From SZUA-309 sp050185825 (lineage in GTDB: Bacteria > Pseudomonadota > Gammaproteobacteria > Pseudomonadales > Azotimanducaceae), in NCBI GenBank assembly GCA_050185825.1, contig JBFWZA010000012.1:124001-188000 (forward strand): a stretch of 64,000 nt of DNA, in the 5' to 3' direction. A program made the position numbers and the translations under genes. How positions within the stretch are numbered: the first letter of the stretch is position 1; each line of letters starts with the position of its first letter. Below are positions 17,796 through 26,315 of this stretch, in pieces. The notes under the pieces are model-generated. The model had not been told where the DNA came from and ran no database searches. It was given only the letters and a program-made list of their open reading frames with translations.

Positions 17796-19633
17796 CTTAG
17801 CAGCTCAGGGGCCTGCCCGCCCACCGCGTCTTCACGGGTCCCGGCTTGGGGCACGGGCAGACGTGCGCGTACCGTGGTGCCCGCACCCGGCGTGCTCGAC
17901 AGTGACAGCGTGCCACCCAGCAGACGGGCCCGTTCCCGCATGCTGGAGAGTCCGAGGCCGGACCGGGCTGCCGCCGGGTCGAAGCCGCAGCCGTCGTCGG
18001 TGATCGTCAGCTCGATGTCGTCTCCCTCCCGGGTCAGCCGCACCTCGATGGTCGCGGCGTCGGAGTGCCGGACCGCGTTGGCGAGCGCTTCCTGGCAGAT
18101 CCGGTACAGGCACAGGCCCACGTCGCGCGGACAGGCCACGTCCAGGGTGTCGATGGCGTCGACGATACGGACGTCGTCGTGCTCCCGGATCCTCCGGCAC
18201 TCGGCGCGCAGCGCGGTCGTGATCCCGAGATCGTCCACGATGGACGGGTGCAGCCGATAGGACAGACCGTGTATGTCCTCGCTGATCCCGGCCACTTCGG
18301 CCTGCAGGGTGGACAGCGGCTGCTGCAGTCCGTTCGCCTGCTCGGAGCGGCTCAGCAGCCCGATGTCGATGGACAGCCTGGCGAGACGCTGGGAGAGGTC
18401 GTCGTGAAGCTCGCGAGCGATGCGGCGGTGCTCGTCCTCGTGGGCGCTGATCAGCATGCCGGCCAGATGCCGCTCGGAGCGTTCGGCCTGGCGGGTTCGG
18501 CGTCGCTGGGTCAGCAGGCCTCCGATGAGGAGGCTCTGCCCGGCGATGAACGCCACCGCCAGGGAAATCTCTACGGCGTAGGTCCGCCAGGCCGGCTCGG
18601 GCTCGTAGCGCACCCGGCTGTCCGGCGGCAGGCTGTCCCGATCGATGGCCCAGCGCTCGAGCTCGCGCCAGTCGTAGGTGGGCGGGGTGAGCCTCACCCG
18701 ATTCCACCGCTCCGCCACCGGCTGGCCGCGCAGGATGCGGCCGGCAACCTCCGCCATCCACCGGCCCTGCTCCCGGAGCGGGATGAGCCGGCCGCCGACG
18801 ATGCCGAGCCCGAGCTGATCGTCGAACGGTCCGAAAACGGGCACCGGGCTGGAGGAATGGGCGAGCGCCAGGGCGCCGTGACCCTTGAGAATGATGCCCT
18901 GGCGGTCCGTGCTGAAGATGGAGAGGTAGACGGCGGAACCGGGTTCCAGGACTTCGATGTGGCTCTGCAGCTCGCCGAGGGAGTAGTCGTTGCTGTACTC
19001 GAAGGTGATCCCGTGGAAGCCGGCGAGCTCCGCCTGAGCCTGACGGGTGAGCTCCCGCTCCAGCTCCGTGCTGCCGAGGACGATCAGCACGCGGTCGGTT
19101 TGAGGCCGGACGGCGAGAATGTCGTCGATGGCGGTGGCAAAGGAGAAGTCCGACCAGAAACCCACGTCGTCCGGCCGGAGGTCTGCCGGCTCGAACGTGC
19201 CTTTCCGGGCAGCCGCGATCAGCGCCGCATCGGGCGCGATCCTGTCCCGGTATTTCAGCCAGAAAGAGATCGCCGGCGGGCCTTCGGCAAGGACGATGTC
19301 CAGCGGCAGGTAGGCCTGACGTTCATGGAGCAGCTCGGCAAGCACGGGTTCCCGGGCGTCCTCGTTCCAGCGGGCATCCAGGCTCATCTCCGTGATGCTG
19401 AGCGCGTCGCCGAACTGGCGCTCGAGCTCCTCACGGAAGGCCTCGGCGGTCACCGCGTTGTGCATCGCGTGCAGATCGAAGGAGTTCAGCACCAGCACCT
19501 GTCTGGCCGGCCAGGAAGCGGCTGGCATCAGGGCGATGACCAGTGTCAGTATGCGGGCCAGACCACCGGCAGCGCACCCGAATCCGGCGCCTGCCAATAC
19601 CGGGAATTTTACGAGTTCACGGTCCGGTCGCAT
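17792..19633 (-). CDS. Sensor histidine kinase with periplasmic binding-protein-like sensor
   Basis: 613-residue membrane kinase. After a signal/anchor segment, residues about 45-330 form an extracytoplasmic ABC-substrate-binding-like domain (VLVLNSFDLHAMHNAVTAEAF onwards). One membrane helix (EISLAVAFIAGQSLLIGGLL) leads to a HisKA_3 dimerisation segment with the phospho-His in RRIARELHDDLSQRLARL, and a HATPase_c domain with N box CQEALANAVRHS and G boxes DDGCGFD and GLGLSSMRERA. The ATG at 19633 is used; a TTG one codon earlier exists. It is coupled to the response regulator by a 4-base overlap and diverges from the DUF3011-porin gene across only 30 bases. Confidence 0.92.
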   Translation of the reverse strand: MRPDRELVKFPVLAGAGFGCAAGGLARILTLVIALMPAASWPARQVLVLNSFDLHAMHNAVTAEAFREELERQFGDALSITEMSLDARWNEDAREPVLAELLHERQAYLPLDIVLAEGPPAISFWLKYRDRIAPDAALIAAARKGTFEPADLRPDDVGFWSDFSFATAIDDILAVRPQTDRVLIVLGSTELERELTRQAQAELAGFHGITFEYSNDYSLGELQSHIEVLEPGSAVYLSIFSTDRQGIILKGHGALALAHSSSPVPVFGPFDDQLGLGIVGGRLIPLREQGRWMAEVAGRILRGQPVAERWNRVRLTPPTYDWRELERWAIDRDSLPPDSRVRYEPEPAWRTYAVEISLAVAFIAGQSLLIGGLLTQRRRTRQAERSERHLAGMLISAHEDEHRRIARELHDDLSQRLARLSIDIGLLSRSEQANGLQQPLSTLQAEVAGISEDIHGLSYRLHPSIVDDLGITTALRAECRRIREHDDVRIVDAIDTLDVACPRDVGLCLYRICQEALANAVRHSDAATIEVRLTREGDDIELTITDDGCGFDPAAARSGLGLSSMRERARLLGGTLSLSSTPGAGTTVRARLPVPQAGTREDAVGGQAPELLR

Positions 19634-19663
19634 CAATCTAGTTTATTGGTCATTGGAGCAAGG

Positions 19664-21352
19664 ATGCCACGCATGTACTTTGCCTTCCGACCTGGTCAGG
19701 CCAGCGTCGGGATTCTGTCCTCTTTTCTGGTGAGCCTGGTGCTGGCGATGCCGGCTTTCGCCTCGGCGCCGGACGGGCTCGCCTCAGTCACCTGCACGTC
19801 CGAGAACGGTGAGCGGCAGCACTGCGCCGGCGATACCACGTCGGGCGTGGTGCTCGTCCGCTCCACCGGCTCCGCACACTGCCTGCTCGGCCGCAACTGG
19901 GGCTACGATGGCCAGGGTGTGTGGGTCACGGAAGGCTGTGGCGGGGAGTTTCTGCTGGCGGGTCAGGGGATCGTTGCCGCTGCACCGGAAGATGCCACGC
20001 CTGAAGCCGGCGCTGCCGCCGCTCCGGCCGTATCTTCAGGAGAACAGGCGGTTGGCGCCGTGGAAGTCCCCGTTGAGGAGCGCGCCGCGGCCGCCGGCAT
20101 ACTGACCGCGGCGGTCAAAGGTCCGACCCCCGCGCTCAACGACCCGTTGAGCGAAGACCTTTATCCGGCATGGGGCGCCTTCGATCCGGGTGAGGGTTTC
20201 CTCATCGGCAGGAACGACCTCGGCGAGCTGTCCATGAGCGCCTATGCCCTCGTGCGCTACATGAACCAGATGGGCGACGACACGTTCACCGATCATCTGG
20301 ATCGCGAGCAGCCGGTCGACCTGCGGAACGACATCTACTCGCACCGGGTGATCGTCTACCTGAAGGGCTGGATGGGCTCGCCGAAGCTCAGCTATCAGGT
20401 CGGCTTCTGGACCGTGAACGCCACGGACCAGGACGCCCTGTTCGGCAACATCGGTTACCGTTTCTCCAAGCGTTTCAACCTCTATGCGGGCATCGCCGGC
20501 AATCCCGGCTCCCGGTCCATGCTCGGCTCGCATCCGTACTGGCTCGGCAACGACCGGGTGATGGCCGACGAGTACTTCCGGCCGTACTTCACGCAGGGGA
20601 TTTTCGCGAACGGGGAGGTTCTGCCGGGACTCTGGTATCAGGGCATGATCGGCAACACCTCCAGCACCCTCGGCACCACCGCCAGCGTGCTGGACCGGGA
20701 GTTCACCTACGGCGGGTCGCTGTGGTGGATGCCGACCACCCACGAGTTCGGTCCCCGGGGTGCCTACGGGGACTGGGAGTTCCACGAGGAGCTCGCCACC
20801 CGATTCGGGGTGTCCTACACGTTCTCGCCCGAGGAGCGATACTCGTCCATCGAGGAAGGTCCCGACAACACCGCGCTCAAGCTCGCCGACAGTCTCAACG
20901 TCTTCGCCACCGGCTCGCTGGCGCCGGGCGTCACCGTCACCGACGTGGACTACGAGATCGTTTCCGTAGATGCAGGCATCAAGTACCGCGGGTTCTTCCT
21001 GCAGACGGAATTCTACAACCGCACCCTGGACAACTTCCGGGCGGACGGCTTGCTGCCGGTAGGCAAGATCAACGACTGGGGCTTCTACGTGCAGGGCTCG
21101 TTCTATCCCATCCCCCAGAAGCTCGAGATCTACGCAGCCACCTCGCAGATCTTCGGCGACGAGGACGCGGGCTTCGACCGGTCGTGGGAGTACCTGTTGG
21201 GCATGAACTACTACCCCTTCAATACGCGTAATCACCGATTGAATCTGCAGGTGATGGACGTTAACAAGTCTCCGGTGTCGAGCACGTTCGGCTACTACAC
21301 CGGTGGGCAGGACGGCACCACCGTGGCGGCCGCCTTCAGCATCTTCTTCTAG
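19664..21352 (+). CDS. DUF3011 domain fused to an outer-membrane beta-barrel
   Basis: 562-residue exported protein. A signal peptide ending MPAFASA is followed by a Cys-containing DUF3011-like domain (about residues 38-100: SVTCTSENGERQHCAGD, HCLLGRNWGYD, WVTEGCGGEFLL), an Ala/Glu-rich linker, then a porin-like barrel from about residue 165 to the terminal AFSIFF, whose last Phe fits outer-membrane insertion. The ATG at 19664 follows GGAGCAAGG; the frame extends far upstream but antisense to the kinase. The gene heads the run porin, porin, glutaminase, aspartase, asparaginase. DUF3011 may bind a ligand at the periplasmic face; this is inference. Confidence 0.8.
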   Translation: MPRMYFAFRPGQASVGILSSFLVSLVLAMPAFASAPDGLASVTCTSENGERQHCAGDTTSGVVLVRSTGSAHCLLGRNWGYDGQGVWVTEGCGGEFLLAGQGIVAAAPEDATPEAGAAAAPAVSSGEQAVGAVEVPVEERAAAAGILTAAVKGPTPALNDPLSEDLYPAWGAFDPGEGFLIGRNDLGELSMSAYALVRYMNQMGDDTFTDHLDREQPVDLRNDIYSHRVIVYLKGWMGSPKLSYQVGFWTVNATDQDALFGNIGYRFSKRFNLYAGIAGNPGSRSMLGSHPYWLGNDRVMADEYFRPYFTQGIFANGEVLPGLWYQGMIGNTSSTLGTTASVLDREFTYGGSLWWMPTTHEFGPRGAYGDWEFHEELATRFGVSYTFSPEERYSSIEEGPDNTALKLADSLNVFATGSLAPGVTVTDVDYEIVSVDAGIKYRGFFLQTEFYNRTLDNFRADGLLPVGKINDWGFYVQGSFYPIPQKLEIYAATSQIFGDEDAGFDRSWEYLLGMNYYPFNTRNHRLNLQVMDVNKSPVSSTFGYYTGGQDGTTVAAAFSIFF

Positions 21353-21372
21353 GAAGTGAACAGGAGAGTCAA

Positions 21373-22581
21373 ATGAACGGAATCCGGAAACTCGTGCGCG
21401 GCGCATGCCTCGCGGGTGCCGCCTGTCTGGCCTGCACGCCTGCCCTGGCGGAAGACAAGACGACCATGGACATCTACGGCTTCGCCATGATGGACACGGG
21501 TTACCAGGCCAAGCAGAACGACCCGGACTGGTTCGACGTGGTCCGGCCCACCAAGCTGCCGTCGTTCGAGGACGAGTTCGGCGACGACGGCAGCTGGTTC
21601 GCCAGCGTCCGCCAGAGCCGGCTCGGGGTGAGCACGAGCACGCCCACCAGCATGGGCGACCTCAAGACCATCTTCGAATTCGAGATGTTCGGCGTGGGTG
21701 ACGATGCCGGCCAGACCACCATCCGGCTGCGGCACGCCTGGGGCGAGCTTGGCCAGTTCGGCGCGGGTCAGTACTGGAGCGCGTTCATGGACATCGACGT
21801 GTTCCCCAACTCCATCGAGTACTGGGGGCCGAACGCCATGGTCTTCTACCGCAACGTTCAGGCCCGCTGGACCCCATGGCGGACGGAGTCCGGTTCCCGG
21901 TTTGCGATCACCCTCGAGAGACCGGGCGGCAGCAGCGACGGCGCGCGGTTCAGCGACCGTGTGGAGCTGGACGGCGTCAGCGGGGACTTCGAGCTGCCGG
22001 ACCTGGCGGCGCACGTCCGGATCCAGGAGGACTGGGGGCACGTGCAGATCGCCGGCATTCTCCGGCAGATCAAGTGGGAAGATACCAACGACGATGCCTT
22101 CGACTTGAGCGGAGACGAGCTGGGATGGGGGGTCAACGTCAGCACCAACCTCAATCTCGGTCGTCACGTATTCAGAGGGTCGGTGGTGTTCGGGGAGGGT
22201 ATCCAGAACTACCAGAACGACGGGTCCACGGACGTGGCGGTGATCGAGGTGACCGATCCCGGCGAGGTACCGTTCGTCGGCAAGACCATCCCCATGTGGG
22301 GCGTGGTGGCGTTTCTCGACCTGAACTGGAGCGAAAAGTGGACGAGCACCGTCGGTTATTCGATTCAGGACAACGACACCTACTCCGGCCAGGCGGGTGA
22401 CGCCTTCAAGAAAGGTCAGTACGCGCTGGCCAACATTCTCTGGCACCCGATCCCGAATGTCTTCATGGGGCCCGAGCTGCAGTGGGCGGACCGCGAGAAC
22501 AATTCGGACGGGTTCTCGTCCGACGACTTCAGGGTCCAGTTCTCGTTCAAGTACTCGTTCGGCAAGACATTCAGCATCTGA
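21373..22581 (+). CDS. DcaP-like outer-membrane porin
   Basis: 402-residue exported barrel. The signal peptide ends ACTPALA, followed by EDKTTMDIYGFAMMDTGYQ. Family-like stretches include SRLGVSTSTPTSMGDLKTIFEFEMFG, RLRHAWGELGQFGAGQYWSAFMD and FPNSIEYWGPNAM, characteristic of DcaP/trimeric porins that pass carboxylates and peptides. The final strand ends KYSFGKTFSI. It begins 20 bases after the DUF3011-porin and ends 10 bases before the exported glutaminase, so it is in the same operon and could admit glutamine, asparagine or short peptides to the periplasm. Confidence 0.85.
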   Translation: MNGIRKLVRGACLAGAACLACTPALAEDKTTMDIYGFAMMDTGYQAKQNDPDWFDVVRPTKLPSFEDEFGDDGSWFASVRQSRLGVSTSTPTSMGDLKTIFEFEMFGVGDDAGQTTIRLRHAWGELGQFGAGQYWSAFMDIDVFPNSIEYWGPNAMVFYRNVQARWTPWRTESGSRFAITLERPGGSSDGARFSDRVELDGVSGDFELPDLAAHVRIQEDWGHVQIAGILRQIKWEDTNDDAFDLSGDELGWGVNVSTNLNLGRHVFRGSVVFGEGIQNYQNDGSTDVAVIEVTDPGEVPFVGKTIPMWGVVAFLDLNWSEKWTSTVGYSIQDNDTYSGQAGDAFKKGQYALANILWHPIPNVFMGPELQWADRENNSDGFSSDDFRVQFSFKYSFGKTFSI

Positions 22582-22591
22582 GGGGGAAGAC

Positions 22592-23605
22592 ATGAACAAG
22601 TCGGTCATCAACCATCTGCTCGCCGTCACGCTGCTCCTCTTCGCCGGCAGCGGCACCTATGCCGCGTCGGCGAAGCAGTACCAGTCTCTGGTGGACGCTG
22701 CGCACGCGAAATACAAAGACCTCAAGGAAGGTGCCAACGCGGACTACATTCCCATCCTGGCGACGATCCCGAGCGAGCTCTTCGGGGTAGTGATCGCCAC
22801 CAAGGAAGGCAAGGTCTACACGGCCGGGGACGTGGACTACGAGTTCTCCATCCAGTCCGTGTCCAAGCCATTCACGGCGGCGCTGATCATGACGGAGCAG
22901 GGCCCGAAGACCGTTCGCGAGAAGATCGGCGTCGAGCCCACCGGACTCGCCTTCAACTCCAAGCTGGCGCTCGAGATCTATCCGGAGCGGTCGGTGAACC
23001 CGCTGGTGAACGCCGGTGCCATTGCGGCGGTCAGCCTGGTGAACGCCAATTCGGAGGAGGCGCGGTGGGAGCGGGTCATGGCCAACATCGAAGCCTTCGC
23101 GGGCCGTGAGCTCAAGGTGCTTGAGGAGGTCTACAACTCCGAGTACGAGACCGCCTGGGGCAATCGGGGCATCGCCAACCTGCTCTACAACTACGGCCGG
23201 CTGTACAGCGATCCGGAAGAGGCACTCAGGGTGTATACGCGCCAGTGCTCCATCGGCGTGAACGCCAGGGATCTCGCCATGATGGGCGCCACGCTCGCCA
23301 ATGGCGGCGTGAATCCCCTCACCAAGGCACGGGCCATGAAGACGGAAGACGTGCCGGAGCTGCTGGCGATCATGGCCACGGCCGGCTTCTACGACGAGTC
23401 CGGCGAGTGGATGTACACCACCGGCCTGCCCGCGAAAACCGGTGTCGGCGGCGGCATCGTCGCCGTGGTCCCGGGCAAGTTCGCCATCGCCGCGTTCTCG
23501 CCGCGCCTGAACGAAGCCGGCAACAGCATCCGGGCGCTGCGGGCCATCCGCGACATCGTTGCCGAGCTGGGTGTCGGGCTCTACGGGCCGAATGCCGGCG
23601 AGTAG
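22592..23605 (+). CDS. Glutaminase, exported (periplasmic)
   Basis: 337-residue glutaminase A family enzyme with an N-terminal signal peptide (NHLLAVTLLLFAGSGTYAASA), unlike the cytoplasmic paralogue at 7408. The catalytic S-x-x-K is Ser89-Lys92 (IQSVSKPF). NAGAIAAVSLVN, CSIGVNARDLAMMGATLANGGVNP and GLPAKTGVGGGIVAVVPG are conserved. The ATG follows AGGGGGAAGAC, 10 bases after the porin stop. It should release glutamate and ammonia in the periplasm, feeding GltS. Confidence 0.9.
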   Translation: MNKSVINHLLAVTLLLFAGSGTYAASAKQYQSLVDAAHAKYKDLKEGANADYIPILATIPSELFGVVIATKEGKVYTAGDVDYEFSIQSVSKPFTAALIMTEQGPKTVREKIGVEPTGLAFNSKLALEIYPERSVNPLVNAGAIAAVSLVNANSEEARWERVMANIEAFAGRELKVLEEVYNSEYETAWGNRGIANLLYNYGRLYSDPEEALRVYTRQCSIGVNARDLAMMGATLANGGVNPLTKARAMKTEDVPELLAIMATAGFYDESGEWMYTTGLPAKTGVGGGIVAVVPGKFAIAAFSPRLNEAGNSIRALRAIRDIVAELGVGLYGPNAGE

Positions 23606-23619
23606 CATCGATCGGGAGC

Positions 23620-23642
23620 CACCCTGCGCTCGGCGCAGGGTG
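23620..23642. repeat. Intercistronic hairpin, 10-bp perfect stem
   Basis: Perfect 10-bp inverted repeat CACCCTGCGC/GCGCAGGGTG with a TCG loop, between the exported glutaminase and aspartase genes. There is no U-tract after it, so it more likely sets mRNA stability or processing than termination. The GCGCAGGG core recurs at 26272 and, shortened, at 12309. Confidence 0.8.
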
Positions 23643-23665
23643 ATCATTAGACGGGGGAACTGACC

Positions 23666-25147
23666 ATGAAGATCAACCTGCTGTTCGCCGTCTCGCTGGC
23701 GGCAGCTCTTGCGGCATCTGCGGCGTTTCCGGCGAGCGGGAAAACCCGGATCGAGCACGACCTGCTCGGCGAGAAGGCCGTGCCGGCGGACGCCTACTAC
23801 GGCGTGCAGACCGCCCGGGCCCTGGAGAACTTCCAGATCTCCGGCTTCGACATGAACTACTGGCCCGAGTTCGTGGACGCCTACGCCATCGTCAAGCTGG
23901 CGGCGGCGCGGGCGAACACGAAGGTGGGCGCCATGAAGCCGGAGCGGCTGGCGGCCATCGAGAAGGCCTATCAGGCGATCCGCGACGGCAGGTATCGGGA
24001 CCAGTTCCAGGTGGACTGGTATCAGGGCGGGGCCGGCACGTCGGCGAACATGAACGTCAACGAGGTGATGGCCAACATCGGGCTCGAGCTCACCGGGCAC
24101 AAGAAGGGGCAGTACCAGTTTCTGGAACCCCACGACGACCTGAACATGTCCCAGTCGACGAACGACTCCTACCCCACGGCCATCAAGGTGGCGTTCATTC
24201 TCAGGAACGAAAAGCTGATCAGTGAGCTCGAGCTGCTGGTGAAGTCGTTCCGCGCCAAGGGCAACGAGTTCCTCGAGATTCCGAAGATGGGCCGCACGGA
24301 GCTTCAGGATGCGGTGCCCATGACCGTCGGCCAGGAGTTCCATGCCTTCGCCGCCTCGCTGGAGTCGGAGATCGCGCTGCTGAAGGACGCGGAAACCTAT
24401 CTCTACGCCGTGAACATGGGCGCGACGGCCATCGGCAGCGGCATCAACGTGCCGGCGGGCTATCCCGAGGCGTGCGCGGACGCACTGGCCGAGCTCACCG
24501 GCCGGCCCATCACCCCGGCCACGGACATGTTCGCCGCCACCTGGGACCAGCAGGCGTTCGTGGTCTACTCCTCGGCGCTGAAGAGCCTCGCGATCAAGAT
24601 GTCGAAGATCGCCGGCGACCTCATCCTGCTGGCCTCCGGCCCTCGTGCAGGTCTCGCCGAGATCAACCTGCCGGCGTTGCAGCCCGGCTCCTCCATCATG
24701 CCGGGCAAGGTGAATCCGGTGATCCCGGAGCTGATCAACGTGATCGCCTTCCGGGTGCTCGGCAACGACGCGGGGGTCGCCTTCGCCGCGCACAGCGGCC
24801 AGCTGCAGCTCAATGCCTACGAGCCGGTGGCCGGCATCGCGGTGATGGAATCCCAGCAGCTCATCATCAACGGCTCGAAAGCGTTCCGGGCGAGCTGTGT
24901 GGACGGCATCACCGTCAACGAGGCGGTGCTCGAACACTACATGGAGACCACGGTGGGCATCGTCACCGCGCTCAACCCGGTGCTCGGTTACGACAAGGCC
25001 ACTGAGCTCGCGAACGAGGCCTACGAGTCCGGCAAGGGGCTGCTGGAGATCATCCGTGAAAAGAACCTGCTGACGGAGGCGCAGATTGCCGAGCTGCTGG
25101 ACCCGGTGAAGCTCGCCAATCTGGACCGAAGTTCCTACCCGCAGTGA
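23666..25147 (+). CDS. aspA: Aspartate ammonia-lyase with N-terminal signal peptide
   Basis: 493-residue member of the fumarase/aspartase superfamily; aspartase converts L-Asp to fumarate and ammonia. The start of the typical enzyme (TRIEHDLLGEKAVPADAYYGVQT) is preceded by about 25 residues that form a classical signal peptide (MKINLLFAVSLAAALAASAAFPASG). Active-site marks are GTSANMNVNEV, SQSTNDSYPTAIKVA, TVGQEFHAF and the catalytic-loop signature GSSIMPGKVNPV at about 341-352. The ATG has GGGGGAACTGACC upstream. Exported aspartases are uncommon; context between exported glutaminase and asparaginase supports a periplasmic role. Fumarase or argininosuccinate lyase is less likely given the aspartase-like N-terminus. 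Confidence 0.9.
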   Translation: MKINLLFAVSLAAALAASAAFPASGKTRIEHDLLGEKAVPADAYYGVQTARALENFQISGFDMNYWPEFVDAYAIVKLAAARANTKVGAMKPERLAAIEKAYQAIRDGRYRDQFQVDWYQGGAGTSANMNVNEVMANIGLELTGHKKGQYQFLEPHDDLNMSQSTNDSYPTAIKVAFILRNEKLISELELLVKSFRAKGNEFLEIPKMGRTELQDAVPMTVGQEFHAFAASLESEIALLKDAETYLYAVNMGATAIGSGINVPAGYPEACADALAELTGRPITPATDMFAATWDQQAFVVYSSALKSLAIKMSKIAGDLILLASGPRAGLAEINLPALQPGSSIMPGKVNPVIPELINVIAFRVLGNDAGVAFAAHSGQLQLNAYEPVAGIAVMESQQLIINGSKAFRASCVDGITVNEAVLEHYMETTVGIVTALNPVLGYDKATELANEAYESGKGLLEIIREKNLLTEAQIAELLDPVKLANLDRSSYPQ

Positions 25148-25175
25148 GTGCGTTGAAATGAACCAGGAGACAACC

Positions 25176-26261
25176 ATGGCTATTCACAGACTGAAGATAC
25201 TCAGCATTGCCGTGCTGGTGATCGGCGTCGGCATGCTGCTGTTCGGCACCTGGCAGAACGCCAACGCAGCGGAGAGCAGCAAGCCCAACATCGTCATCCT
25301 CGCCACCGGCGGCACCATCGCCGGGGCGGCGGCCACCGGCACCCAGTCCGGATATACCTCCGGTGCGGTGACCATCGACGCCATGCTGGCTGCGGTGCCG
25401 GGCATCGCCGAGCTCGCCAACGTCCGAGGTGAGCAGATCTCGAATGTCGGCTCCCAGGACATGTCGTTCGAGATCCTGCTCAAGGTCGCGAAGCGCATCA
25501 ACGAGCTCGGTCCGGACGTGGACGGCGTGGTCATCACCCACGGCACCGACACGATGGAGGAGTCCGCCTTCTTCCTGAACCTGACCGTCAAGACCAGCAA
25601 GCCCGTGGTGATGGTCGGCTCCATGCGTCCGTCCACCGCGGTGAGCGCGGACGGCCCGCTGAACCTCTACAACGCGGTGGCCGTAGCGGCGGATCCGCAG
25701 GCCGGCGGCCGCGGCGTGCTGGTGGTGATGAACGATCAGATCCATGCGGCCCATTCCCTCACCAAAACGAGCACCACCGCGGTGGAGACTTTCCAGTCGC
25801 CGATCCGGGGCGTGGTGGGGATCGCGAGCTACGGTAAGAACGACTACTACCAGTCTCCGGAGTGGCCGCACACCACCCAGAGCGAGTTCGACATCGCCGG
25901 AGTCACCAGCCTGCCGCGGGTGGACGTGATCTTCATGAGCGTGGACATGTCGCCCGATCTCATCACGGCCTCCGCCAATGGCGGCGCAAAAGGCATCGTC
26001 ATCGCCGGCGTGGGCAACGGCAACCTCAACAAGCCTTCGGTGGATGCGGCGGCGGCCGCGGTGAAGAAAGGGGTGGTGGTGGTCCGCGCCAGCCGGGTAC
26101 CCACCGGCCTCGTGGGACGCAATGTGGAGCTCGACGACGACGCCCTCGGTTTCATCGCCAGCGACGAGCTCAACCCGCAGAAGGCCCGGATCCTGCTGAC
26201 CCTGGCGCTGCTCGAGAAGCGCACCCCGGAGGACCTCCAGCAGCTCTTCAGGACCTACTGA
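25176..26261 (+). CDS. ansB: L-asparaginase type II, periplasmic
   Basis: 361-residue exported asparaginase (L-Asn to L-Asp plus ammonia; many also hydrolyse Gln). The signal peptide ends NANAAESS. Catalytic threonines are in ILATGGTIAGA (Thr47) and VITHGTDTMEES (Thr124, Asp125); the Lys of the second triad is in HSLTKTSTTAV. The ATG at 25176 is preferred over one at 25158 because AGGAGA sits five bases upstream. The gene starts 28 bases after aspartase. The two enzymes together would convert Asn to fumarate and two ammonia molecules outside the cytoplasm. Confidence 0.93.
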   Translation: MAIHRLKILSIAVLVIGVGMLLFGTWQNANAAESSKPNIVILATGGTIAGAAATGTQSGYTSGAVTIDAMLAAVPGIAELANVRGEQISNVGSQDMSFEILLKVAKRINELGPDVDGVVITHGTDTMEESAFFLNLTVKTSKPVVMVGSMRPSTAVSADGPLNLYNAVAVAADPQAGGRGVLVVMNDQIHAAHSLTKTSTTAVETFQSPIRGVVGIASYGKNDYYQSPEWPHTTQSEFDIAGVTSLPRVDVIFMSVDMSPDLITASANGGAKGIVIAGVGNGNLNKPSVDAAAAAVKKGVVVVRASRVPTGLVGRNVELDDDALGFIASDELNPQKARILLTLALLEKRTPEDLQQLFRTY

Positions 26262-26271
26262 GCCCCTTTCC

Positions 26272-26297
26272 CGGCGCAGGGAATCGCCCCTGCGCCG
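26272..26297. repeat. Intercistronic hairpin, 10-bp perfect stem
   Basis: Perfect 10-bp inverted repeat CGGCGCAGGG/CCCTGCGCCG with a 6-base loop, between ansB and the next porin. There is no T-run. It has the same GCGCAGGG core as the hairpin at 23620. Confidence 0.8.
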
Positions 26298-26315
26298 CTG
26301 CCTGGTGACGCGACC

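Noticed and set aside
18065..19663. Long open frame continuing upstream of the DUF3011-porin
   Set aside because: It is the antisense shadow of the kinase gene; the signal peptide and ribosome site put the start at 19664.
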